From Phycisphaerae bacterium (GTDB lineage: Bacteria; Planctomycetota; Phycisphaerae; Sedimentisphaerales; Anaerohalosphaeraceae), in assembly GCA_029858345.1 (NCBI GenBank), contig JAOUFG010000014.1, positions 1 through 38,444 of the forward strand: 38,444 bases of DNA, read 5' to 3'. The position numbers and the translations under genes are program-made. The notes under the pieces are model-generated. The model saw only the letters and a list, made by a program, of their open reading frames with translations. It ran no database searches and had not been told where the DNA came from. This document shows, one piece after another, positions 7,887 through 15,585 of this stretch. The stretch's first letter is position 1. Each line of letters begins with the position of its first letter.

Positions 7887-9305
7887 ATGAAGACGTATCT
7901 TTTTGTTTTATTTAGTGTTATTATCATGTCGACAATGGTTTCTGCTGAAAAAGATTGTTTAACGAAACATCCAACGCCGGAGACCTATGACGGCTGGCGG
8001 CTGGGAGTGCAGACGTGGACCTTTAAAGAGTTTACCCTGTTCGAGGCAATTGATAAGACCCGTTCGCTTGGACTGAACTGGATACAGGCATTTCCGGGTC
8101 AGCAGGTATCCGATGTAATCACCACGAAGTTCGGGCCCGGCCTTACCCCGGAGGAAAAAAAGCAAGTCAAGGAAAAGCTTCAAGACGCGGGAATTCAGTT
8201 TTTTGCGTTCGGTGTTGTCGGAATTGCGAAAGATGAAGCAAAGGCGAGAGAACTGTTTGAGTTTGCAAAGGAAATGGGTATTCCAATGCTTGCTTCAGAG
8301 CCCAAAGAAGACCAGTATGACCTGCTTGATAAATTATGTCAGGAATACAAGATTAAGCTGGCAATCCACAACCATCCCAAACCGAGTCATTACTGGAACC
8401 CGGATACCGTGCTGGAAATGTGTGCCGGCCGCAGCACGTGGATCGGTGCCTGTGTGGATGTCGGACACTGGGTTCGCAGCGGTTTGGATCCGGTTGAATG
8501 CCTCAAAAAGCTCCGGGGTCGGATTCACGATGTGCATATCAAGGAAATTGACGACGGTCATGATGTCATCTGGGGAACCGGACAAGGCCGGATGAAGGGG
8601 ATTCTTGACCAACTGCATCGTCAGAATTATCAGGGAACATTCGCGATTGAGTATGAATACAACTGGGACAACAATGTCCCGGAGATTCGTCAATCGATTG
8701 CCTATTTCAATTCAATTGCGTCCACATTGAACCCCACCGGTTGGAAGGATCTTGTCGCTTCCGATTTTTCAAATGTGGATACTCCCCAAAACAACTGGAG
8801 CTTTGACGAAGGCGTATTAGTATTGAATCCGATGAAGAAGAACGCCGATCTGTGGACGAAAGATCAATACGGTAACTTCATCCTGGATTTTGAATTTAAG
8901 CTTGATAAAAGTGCCAACAGTGGTATTTTTATTCGTACACAGGATCATAACTGGCTGCCCTGGATCGAAGTACAGGTTGAAGACTCCTATGGAAAGCCCG
9001 TTAGTAATCATATTTGCGGTGGAATCTTTGACATCAAAGAGCCGACAGTGAATGCGGTGCTGCCTGCGGGTCAATGGAACCGAATGACCATCATGGCGGA
9101 TAATTCCAGCGTGTGTGTTGTTTTGAACAATGAACCGGTTCTCAATATCGACCTGAATGACTGGACCGAAGCCCAAAAAAATCCGGACGGCACTAAGAAT
9201 AAGTTTAATGTGGCGTATAAGGATTTGCCTCGCAAAGGTTATATCGGCCTGCAGGACCACGGGTTCAAGGTGTGGTACCGCAATATCAGAATCAAAGAGC
9301 TCTAA
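7887..9305 (+). CDS. Secreted fusion of sugar-isomerase-like TIM barrel and DUF1080 domain
   Basis: The 472 residues from the ATG at 7887 begin with a signal peptide (MKTYLFVLFSVIIMSTMVSA), which decides this start over in-frame starts at 7809 and 7857 that would bury it. Residues about 38-280 form a TIM barrel of the sugar isomerase/epimerase type: LGVQTWTFKEFTLFEAI, KLAIHNHPKPSHYW, GACVDVGHWVRSG, IHDVHIKEID, FAIEYEYNWD. Residues about 290-472 form a DUF1080 domain: FILDFEFKLDKSANSGIFI, WIEVQVEDSYGKP, YIGLQDHGFKVWYRNIRI. Both families are implicated in processing 3-keto glycosides, so the fusion may perform two successive steps, or elimination with product binding, outside the cytoplasm. AAAGGGA precedes the start. 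It is flanked by Tat-exported oxidoreductases. Confidence 0.88.
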   Translation: MKTYLFVLFSVIIMSTMVSAEKDCLTKHPTPETYDGWRLGVQTWTFKEFTLFEAIDKTRSLGLNWIQAFPGQQVSDVITTKFGPGLTPEEKKQVKEKLQDAGIQFFAFGVVGIAKDEAKARELFEFAKEMGIPMLASEPKEDQYDLLDKLCQEYKIKLAIHNHPKPSHYWNPDTVLEMCAGRSTWIGACVDVGHWVRSGLDPVECLKKLRGRIHDVHIKEIDDGHDVIWGTGQGRMKGILDQLHRQNYQGTFAIEYEYNWDNNVPEIRQSIAYFNSIASTLNPTGWKDLVASDFSNVDTPQNNWSFDEGVLVLNPMKKNADLWTKDQYGNFILDFEFKLDKSANSGIFIRTQDHNWLPWIEVQVEDSYGKPVSNHICGGIFDIKEPTVNAVLPAGQWNRMTIMADNSSVCVVLNNEPVLNIDLNDWTEAQKNPDGTKNKFNVAYKDLPRKGYIGLQDHGFKVWYRNIRIKEL

Positions 9306-9333
9306 GGGATAAAAGAAAAGGATATTGATTGTT

Positions 9334-10695
9334 ATGGTTTATCAATTAAACAGACGACAGTTCCTCCGGACATCAACAGCGATCGGGGCCGGCTTATATG
9401 TCAGCGGCAAAGCGCTTGGGGCCGATGCGAAACACAAAGACGTGATCAATGTAGCACTGCTGGGCGCCGGGGCGCAGGGCCAGGTCCTGATGGATGCCAT
9501 CTTGAAAAAGATGGACCCAGGCATTCGCTTTGTAGCGGTGTGTGATATCTGGGAAGCAGGCAATCTCCGCAAGGTTTCCCGACGACTGAAATCATGGGAG
9601 AAAATTGGCCATAAAGGAACCCCCTATACGGATTACAGGGAAATGCTGGATACGGAAAAAGATCTGGACGCGGTCATTGTCGCTACGCCGGATTTCTGGC
9701 ATTCGGAACATACCGTTGCCTGTCTTGAAAAGGGCCTGCATGTCTATTGCGAAAAAGAGATGAGCAATACGCTCGAAGGCGCCCGGAAAATGGTTGAGGC
9801 CCGAAATGCCAGCGGTAAACTGCTGCAGATCGGCCACCAGCGACGCAGTAACCCCCGTTACCGGCATTGCTACGATAAACTCATTCAGGATGCCGGACTG
9901 ATCGGACGCATTACCACGATTAACGGTCAGTGGAACCGCAGCAAAGCGTCGTGTGAAGACCGGGCTTTGAGCGAAAAGGAAACGCCCATCGACGAAGCCA
10001 CCCTGAACAAGTACGGCTTTAAGAATATGCATCAGTTCCTCAATTGGCGCTGGTTTAAGGGACTTGGCGGCGGCCCGATTGTCGACCTTGGCAGCCACCA
10101 GATCGATATTTACAGTTGGTTCCTCGGTTGTAACCCCAAGAGTGTCATTGCCAGCGGTGGCGTCGATTACTGGACCGGTCACGAATGGTACGACACGGTG
10201 ATGGCGGTTTATGAATATGAAACCGCTGCCGGCCCCGTTCGTGCGTTTTACCAGACCGGAACCACCAACAGCTCCCGTGGTTATTTTGAAAGCTTTATGG
10301 GCGATCAGGGCACCCTGACAATCTCCGAAGACCCTAAAGTTGGAGGGGTTTACAGAGAGGGGTGGATTTTAGAGGAGCAATGGGACCAGTGGGTACAGGG
10401 TGGATATGTGCTCAAACCGAAGGGAGCGCCGGTTTTTAAGGGTGACGACGATGCAGAGGCCGTTTTGGATCCTCGTGCGACCGTTCCACCGGATCTTTAT
10501 ACGCTTCCGGTGACAATGAATGTACCGTATCACCAGCCGCACTTGATGAATTTCTTTAACACCATTCGGGGTACCGAAACGTTGAACTGCCCGGCGGAAA
10601 TCGGATATGAAAGCGCCGTCAGCGTCTTAAGAGTCAACGAGGCGGTTGCCCAAAATCGCCGCCTTGAATTCAAGCCGGAAGACTTCCATATTTAG
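9334..10695 (+). CDS. Tat-exported Gfo/Idh/MocA oxidoreductase (EKE variant)
   Basis: This 453-residue protein starts MVYQLNRRQFLRTSTAIGAG, a twin-arginine signal. The nucleotide loop is VALLGAGAQGQVLMDA (about residues 39-54). The usual EKP motif reads CEKEMSNTLEGA (about 146), so the Pro is replaced by Glu, and a conserved GGGPIVDLGSHQIDIYSW (about 248-265) carries the catalytic-region Asp and His. A TTG at 9325 lies only two bases from AAGGA, so the ATG at 9334 is the better start. It differs from the other exported oxidoreductase of this locus in that key motif, suggesting a different hydroxyl, substrate or direction. The gene is 28 bases after the fusion gene and 25 before the cytochrome. 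Family membership is firm; reaction unknown. Confidence 0.88.
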   Translation: MVYQLNRRQFLRTSTAIGAGLYVSGKALGADAKHKDVINVALLGAGAQGQVLMDAILKKMDPGIRFVAVCDIWEAGNLRKVSRRLKSWEKIGHKGTPYTDYREMLDTEKDLDAVIVATPDFWHSEHTVACLEKGLHVYCEKEMSNTLEGARKMVEARNASGKLLQIGHQRRSNPRYRHCYDKLIQDAGLIGRITTINGQWNRSKASCEDRALSEKETPIDEATLNKYGFKNMHQFLNWRWFKGLGGGPIVDLGSHQIDIYSWFLGCNPKSVIASGGVDYWTGHEWYDTVMAVYEYETAAGPVRAFYQTGTTNSSRGYFESFMGDQGTLTISEDPKVGGVYREGWILEEQWDQWVQGGYVLKPKGAPVFKGDDDAEAVLDPRATVPPDLYTLPVTMNVPYHQPHLMNFFNTIRGTETLNCPAEIGYESAVSVLRVNEAVAQNRRLEFKPEDFHI

Positions 10696-10720
10696 CCATT
10701 CGAATGAAAGATGTATCATT

Positions 10721-12577
10721 GTGAAGACATTTAGATTATTGACGGCGTTACTATTGGCGGTTTGTGTTTATCCGGTCAGGGCCGAAGTTGGACAGTTGGT
10801 CGGCCAGGGCAGCGACGGTAATCGGAGTACCCCGGTCCATCAGATTGAACTGTACGACGAAGAGGGGAATCAAATACGTCCTTTCGATAAGGATCCGAAG
10901 CCGTTTTCGACCCGAATCACCTGCGGCCGGTGTCATGAGTACGGAACCATCGCTTCGGGCTGGCACTTCAACGGGTATGAAAGTGAAGCATTCAATGACG
11001 AAGGAGAATTGGTTAAAATCGACTGGGGCCGTCCCGGCCAGCCGTGGGTGCTGACCGACAGCAAAACACGAACACAGATTCCGCTTTCCGGCCGCAAATG
11101 GCCCGGTACGTTTTCGCCGGACGAACTGAGAATTTCATCGTGGAAATTTCTTGAAATGATTTCCAGCCATTTCCCCGGCGGCAGCTATGGTGAAATAAAA
11201 GCCGAGCAGCCCTACGAGGAGAGGCGGCAGGAAATCAGCGGCCTCTACGAAGTCAACTGCCTGGCGTGCCATAATGCCGATCCGCATCAGGACCAGAATA
11301 TGGCGGCTTTACAGGCGGCCCGTCAGAACTATCGCTGGATTCCTGCGGCCTCGAGCCGCATGGCGGATGTCAGCGGCGATACGCTGGATCTGACAATGTT
11401 TTATGACCCGGAAGTCAATATAAACGGACCGACGATGACCTATCGTAAAGATCTGTTTGATAGCGAAGACACGGTCTTTTTTGACATCACCGGTAAACCG
11501 TCGAATGAACGCTGCTATTTCTGCCATTCCAATCAAAACCTGTCCGTTAGCGAGGACAGGGAATGGACGCGGGACGAAGATGTGCATTTGAAATCGGGCT
11601 TAAAGTGTGTCGATTGCCATCGTAATGGCGACAACCACATGATCACCCGCGGCATCGAAACCGAAGGCGACGGCAAAACGCTGACCTGCGAAGGATGCCA
11701 TTTGCCGGACCCTGCCGACACGCCCCAATCCGGTCGTCTCGGCGCTCCCGAACCCAAACATCGCGGCATCCCGACGATTCATTTTGAAAAATTGACCTGC
11801 ACCGCCTGCCATTCCGGAACCTGGCCCGCCGAAGAGGCGGCGCGCTGGAAGACCGCACGCATGCATGAAACCGGGCTGCATGGTCCGCATACGCCGTATG
11901 TTCCCCAGCCCCATGTGTACGCACCGGTGCTGATGAAAGGCGCCGGCGGCAAGATCGGTCCCTATAAACTATTCTGGCCGGCCTACTGGGCCGCCCAGCG
12001 CGATGATGCAATGACGCCGATTCCGCCCGAACAGGTGCTTGAAAAAGCCGGCGATGTTTTGGGAGCGTATATCGAAAAGACCGATGACTGGAAGCCGCTG
12101 ACAGAGCAGCAGATTGCCGGTGTTTTGGAAAGACTAAGCACCGGTGGCGAAAGGGGCGTTTATATCGCTGGTGGCAAGAGCTATCGGTTGGATGCCGAAG
12201 GAAACGTGACAAGTTGTGACGATGAAGCTGCACAGCCGTATGCCTGGCCGATGGCTCATGATGTGCGTCCGGCCGAGCAGTCGCTGGGGGTTCGCATGTG
12301 CAAAGACTGCCATACGACCGATTCGCCGTTCTTTTTCGGCACGGTCGAGATGGATACGCCGGTCAAAGCGGACAATGGCGTCAGAACAATGGAAATGATT
12401 CAACTGCAGGGCATCGACCGGTTGTATATGTGGGTCTTCAACGCGTCGTTTGTTTTCCGTCCGTTTTTGAAGATTGTTGCGTTCGCATCCTGTGGTCTGA
12501 TTGTGCTGGTTTTACTGGCCTATGGTGTTCGGGCTGTTGCGGCCGTTTCTAATGCTTGTACTGAGGAGCCGGAATAA
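10721..12577 (+). CDS. Seven-haem c-type cytochrome, membrane-anchored
   Basis: The 618 residues from the GTG at 10721 are chosen because a signal peptide (about residues 1-21, ending PVRA) starts there and the upstream gene has just ended. Seven CxxCH haem sites are present: CGRCH (68), CLACH (180), CYFCH (265), CVDCH (296), CEGCH (323), CTACH (360) and CKDCH (527). One transmembrane helix near the C-terminus (about 582-605) would tether the haem domain outside the cytoplasm. Many extra His residues (including HETGLHGPH around 382-390) could be distal ligands. The stop codon abuts the start of the next, four-helix membrane gene, so the two are probably a complex. Such cytochromes move electrons between the quinone pool and extracytoplasmic partners. 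The partner here is unknown; the sugar oxidoreductases next door are candidates. Confidence 0.9.
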   Translation: MKTFRLLTALLLAVCVYPVRAEVGQLVGQGSDGNRSTPVHQIELYDEEGNQIRPFDKDPKPFSTRITCGRCHEYGTIASGWHFNGYESEAFNDEGELVKIDWGRPGQPWVLTDSKTRTQIPLSGRKWPGTFSPDELRISSWKFLEMISSHFPGGSYGEIKAEQPYEERRQEISGLYEVNCLACHNADPHQDQNMAALQAARQNYRWIPAASSRMADVSGDTLDLTMFYDPEVNINGPTMTYRKDLFDSEDTVFFDITGKPSNERCYFCHSNQNLSVSEDREWTRDEDVHLKSGLKCVDCHRNGDNHMITRGIETEGDGKTLTCEGCHLPDPADTPQSGRLGAPEPKHRGIPTIHFEKLTCTACHSGTWPAEEAARWKTARMHETGLHGPHTPYVPQPHVYAPVLMKGAGGKIGPYKLFWPAYWAAQRDDAMTPIPPEQVLEKAGDVLGAYIEKTDDWKPLTEQQIAGVLERLSTGGERGVYIAGGKSYRLDAEGNVTSCDDEAAQPYAWPMAHDVRPAEQSLGVRMCKDCHTTDSPFFFGTVEMDTPVKADNGVRTMEMIQLQGIDRLYMWVFNASFVFRPFLKIVAFASCGLIVLVLLAYGVRAVAAVSNACTEEPE

Positions 12578-13165
12578 ATGTTTCAATGGATTTCAATCAT
12601 CGGATTTAGTGTTGTTTTTGCGGGCCTTTTTTTGCATCACCTGATATTTCCGTGCGGCTACAAACCGCGGTTTACAGCCGGTTCGCTGATTCGTAAAAAA
12701 GTGCATCTGCTGACGCTGCTGTTTCCGGAACAAAAACTGAATTGGCCGACGAAATTCAGAAAGCTTGTTTTCGTGCTGGGGTTGTTCAGTTTTTGCGTAC
12801 TGCTGGCGACCGGCTTTGGCCCGCTGTTATGCGGTTGCCGACTGCATGGATATCTCTTAATGATCCACGCGACCTTTGCCCCGGTCTTCATCGGATGTGC
12901 GGCGATTGTGGCGATTTTGGGTGCGGGACAATATTGTTTCAATAAAAAGGATGCCGGTACCAAGGCGGGCTTTTGGGTACTTCTGGCGCTGTCACTGCCG
13001 GTTACACTGACAATGGTGTTGAGTATGTTTCCCCTGTTTGGGACCCACGGCCAGGAAATCCTGCTCGACGCCCACCGCTGGAGTGCCCTGATATTTGCCT
13101 TGATTGCGATTATTGAACTCTATATGCTGATACGGATGGAAGTTCTTAAGGACACGGAAAGATAA
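12578..13165 (+). CDS. Four-helix membrane protein, likely cytochrome b-type partner
   Basis: This 195-residue protein has four predicted membrane helices (about residues 5-24, 62-82, 95-117, 131-152, with a further hydrophobic stretch 166-186 that may make five). Histidines lie in or near the helices: His20, His21, His90, His97 and His166 are the best haem-ligand candidates. I know no exact family name; the pattern resembles small haem-b quinone-oxidising subunits that pair with multihaem cytochromes. Its ATG directly follows the TAA of the cytochrome gene, which argues for coupled translation and a fixed ratio. If the pair works as a quinone:cytochrome module, it could draw electrons from, or deliver them to, the exported redox enzymes of this locus. 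That step is inference. Confidence 0.75.
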   Translation: MFQWISIIGFSVVFAGLFLHHLIFPCGYKPRFTAGSLIRKKVHLLTLLFPEQKLNWPTKFRKLVFVLGLFSFCVLLATGFGPLLCGCRLHGYLLMIHATFAPVFIGCAAIVAILGAGQYCFNKKDAGTKAGFWVLLALSLPVTLTMVLSMFPLFGTHGQEILLDAHRWSALIFALIAIIELYMLIRMEVLKDTER

Positions 13166-13191
13166 CATTAACTAATCAGGAGAATGACCTA

Positions 13192-14556
13192 ATGGCAAAC
13201 GGAACATTACCAAACTATCTCAGTGCGGCAAGTGCGAATCCTATAGAAGCACGCGGCCCGTGGTACAAAAATACTGCTCCAGCTTATGCGGGCATTTTTC
13301 TGTCCGTACCGTTTATGGCGGGTATGGCAGGGGCATTGGCTTACGGCAGTATTCTGGCTACTGCGATTGGACTGATTATGGGCGCGTTTTTCTGCTTAGT
13401 CATTTACTATGTTCCGGCAAAACTGGGCATGAAGACAGGGATGCCGTTATATGTGGTAGCATCATCTACTTTTGGTTCGGCTGGAGGAGTTGCCATTCCC
13501 GGCTTATTAATGGGCATCGTGCAGATATTCTGGCATGCTGTTTTTACAACATCCGCGGCAGGTTTCTTTATGGAAGCGATTGGTAAAGTTCCGGCAGAAA
13601 ATGTTGCGCTGTATTGGATTGTTTGTGCTGTCTGGGGACTGGCGATGGCATTTGTGGGAGCAGTTGGTATTGGACTGCTGGCCAAGCTTTCTTCATGGTT
13701 GCCGATCTTTCCTCTTGTGTTTATTGCTCTGGCGGCTATTTCAAATAAGAGCGGACTGGGCAATTTCAGCACTGCCGTTGCTCCGGCAGAAGGTGTTGTT
13801 GGCGTTGCGATGGCGTTGGCAATGTTTGCCGCATTGCAGTCGACAGCGGGCTTTTTTGCATCAGCGGGCGTTGCCGGCACGGATTTTGGGATGAACAGCC
13901 GAGATGAAAATGATGTTGCTTTGGGCGGCTTCTTTGGTATTACTGTTGCTGCGATCGTTGCCGGTCTTTTGGCAATTCTGGCAATCGCCGGTGCTGCTGG
14001 GAAAAATCCTGAAATTGCCTCGAAGATTTCCAACGGCGATGCGTTTGGTGCATTCTTTGCTGCGATTGCTGAAACAGGTGGATTGGCAAAAGTATCAGCT
14101 TGGGTGTTTGTGATCGCCTGTATTTGCCCGACGGGTTTTTGTGCGTTTCTGGCATCGAATGCTTTTGCAACCATGTTGCCAAAATTACCGCGTGTCCCAA
14201 TGACTTTGATTGCTGGTTTGATTGGTGTGATTCTTGCTGCAACAGGCATTGCGAATAATCTCATCGGCTTCTTCCTCATGGTGGGTGCCGCATTCGGGCC
14301 GATTGCCGGTGTGATGCTGGCCGATTATGTTCGTAGCGGTTGGAAAGGTCCCCGCAGAGGCATCAATTGGGCGGGCTATATTGCATGGGCCTTTGGTCTG
14401 GTGCTCGGCTTGCTTGGTGTCATTACCAAGGGCAAATTTGGCTACGGCTTGGAAGCCTTGATCCCGATGGTTTCAGCGGCGGCGGCTTACTTTGTGCTGG
14501 CTGGATTCGGCTTAGAACCGGAAACCATTTCACTTGAAGAAAAGGCGGTGGCCTAA
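13192..14556 (+). CDS. NCS1-like (purine-cytosine permease family) transporter
   Basis: This 454-residue hydrophobic protein has about twelve membrane helices. The N-terminal ARGPWYKNTAPAYAGIF and the later GVMLADYVRSG followed by INWAGYIAWAFG match the pattern of NCS1 permeases, which couple import of nucleobases, hydantoins, allantoin or related small solutes to sodium or proton flow. GGAGAATGACCTA precedes the ATG. It is 26 bases downstream of the cytochrome partner and thus in the same transcription unit as the glycoside genes. A nucleobase-type importer is an odd choice for sugars. It may import an aglycone released by the secreted enzymes (for example a base cut from a nucleoside), or this branch may have changed substrate. 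Family call is good, substrate open. Confidence 0.78.
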   Translation: MANGTLPNYLSAASANPIEARGPWYKNTAPAYAGIFLSVPFMAGMAGALAYGSILATAIGLIMGAFFCLVIYYVPAKLGMKTGMPLYVVASSTFGSAGGVAIPGLLMGIVQIFWHAVFTTSAAGFFMEAIGKVPAENVALYWIVCAVWGLAMAFVGAVGIGLLAKLSSWLPIFPLVFIALAAISNKSGLGNFSTAVAPAEGVVGVAMALAMFAALQSTAGFFASAGVAGTDFGMNSRDENDVALGGFFGITVAAIVAGLLAILAIAGAAGKNPEIASKISNGDAFGAFFAAIAETGGLAKVSAWVFVIACICPTGFCAFLASNAFATMLPKLPRVPMTLIAGLIGVILAATGIANNLIGFFLMVGAAFGPIAGVMLADYVRSGWKGPRRGINWAGYIAWAFGLVLGLLGVITKGKFGYGLEALIPMVSAAAAYFVLAGFGLEPETISLEEKAVA

Positions 14557-14660
14557 TCGTGATAGATACGTCACTCACCGGGATAAAAAACTTTGCTGCA
14601 GGTAGAGTGAGAGAGTAGAATAACTGAAACGGTAAGTGATTTTAATTGGAGATTGAATCT

Positions 14661-15356
14661 ATGAAAAAGATTATGATATTAGTATTGGTGGCTGCGATGA
14701 TGGCGGTTATGAGCGGCTGTTCTAAGAAAGTGCCTGACGAAAGCCCTTCTGGTGGCGGTGAAGCTGGAAGGGCGCCGATTTCAATTGAACTGCCCAAGCC
14801 GCTGTTCGAGGGAACCCCGGAAAACCTGACCGGAATTGAGAATCTGGAACCGGACACCAAAAAGCCGCGGCCACCGTTTCTGGCTCCGGCAGGTGTGAAG
14901 AACCTGGCCCTGAATAAAACCGTCACCAGTTCGGAGATGGATCCGATCAATGGGACGCTGGACATGATTGTCGATGGTGACAAAGAAGCCACCGAAGGCA
15001 GTGTCGTGGAACTGGGTCCGTTCGAGCAATGGGTGGTGGTTGATCTGGGAGCCGAGTATGAATTATACGCGATCGTTTTCTGGCATTTCCATAGGCAGCC
15101 GCGCGTGTACAAGGATGTTGTCGTTCAGCTTTCCAGCGATCCGGAATTCATTACGGATGTAACAACGTTGTTCAACAACGATATGGACAACTCATTGGGC
15201 CTGGGCGTCGGTACCGATATGCACTATATCGACAAAGCCGAAGGAAAACTCGTCGATGCCAAGGGAACTAAAGCACGCTATGTGAAACTGTGGAGCCAGG
15301 GCAACAACCAGAACGATTACAGCCATTACATCGAGGTCGAAGTCTTTGGCCAATAG
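14661..15356 (+). CDS. Lipoprotein with discoidin/F5-8C-like galactose-binding domain
   Basis: The 231 residues from the ATG at 14661 (GGAGA ten bases upstream) include a lipoprotein signal with lipobox MSGC at about 17-20, then a Pro/Gly-rich linker. About residues 80-231 resemble a discoidin (F5/8 type C) beta-sandwich: NLALNKTVTSSEMDP, IVDGDKEATEG, QWVVVDLGAEYELYAIVFW, VQLSSDPEF, ARYVKLWSQGNNQNDYSHY, EVEVFG. Such domains bind glycans or act as accessory modules. It comes 104 bases after the permease and is probably the last gene of the locus, perhaps tethering glycoside substrate at the cell surface. No catalytic residues are apparent. The function in substrate capture is inferred from fold and position. 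Confidence 0.75.
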   Translation: MKKIMILVLVAAMMAVMSGCSKKVPDESPSGGGEAGRAPISIELPKPLFEGTPENLTGIENLEPDTKKPRPPFLAPAGVKNLALNKTVTSSEMDPINGTLDMIVDGDKEATEGSVVELGPFEQWVVVDLGAEYELYAIVFWHFHRQPRVYKDVVVQLSSDPEFITDVTTLFNNDMDNSLGLGVGTDMHYIDKAEGKLVDAKGTKARYVKLWSQGNNQNDYSHYIEVEVFGQ

Positions 15357-15427
15357 CATCCTCGTATGGCTATCGGGGAATTATCATTGATTGTGTGAAG
15401 GGGTCGGTATTTTTCAGCATAAAAAAA

Positions 15428-15454
15428 GCGGCACGGGCCAAAGACCCGTGCCGC
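15428..15454 (-). terminator. tig: Intrinsic terminator downstream of tig
   Basis: A perfect 10-bp GC-rich stem (15428-15437 with 15445-15454) has a 7-base loop and is followed on the minus strand by seven T. It lies about 130 bases past the tig stop. On the plus strand there is no T run, so it mainly serves tig. Confidence 0.8.
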
Positions 15455-15585
15455 ACAAGATATGTCATACCAATCCCAATAAAAAACTGCGCTCGCTGCG
15501 TGGCTATGTCTATTTTTCAAAGTACGTTAGAGCCGTCCTCGCGGAAATTTATTACCCTGAAGGGTATCAATCGTCCGAAAGGATG

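Noticed and set aside
13407-14279. Long minus-strand open frame within the NCS1-like gene
   Set aside because: Ala/Pro/Ile-rich antisense shadow of the transporter codons.
15428-15454. Terminator for the plus-strand sugar locus
   Set aside because: There is no T run on the plus strand, so the hairpin fits only the minus-strand tig gene.
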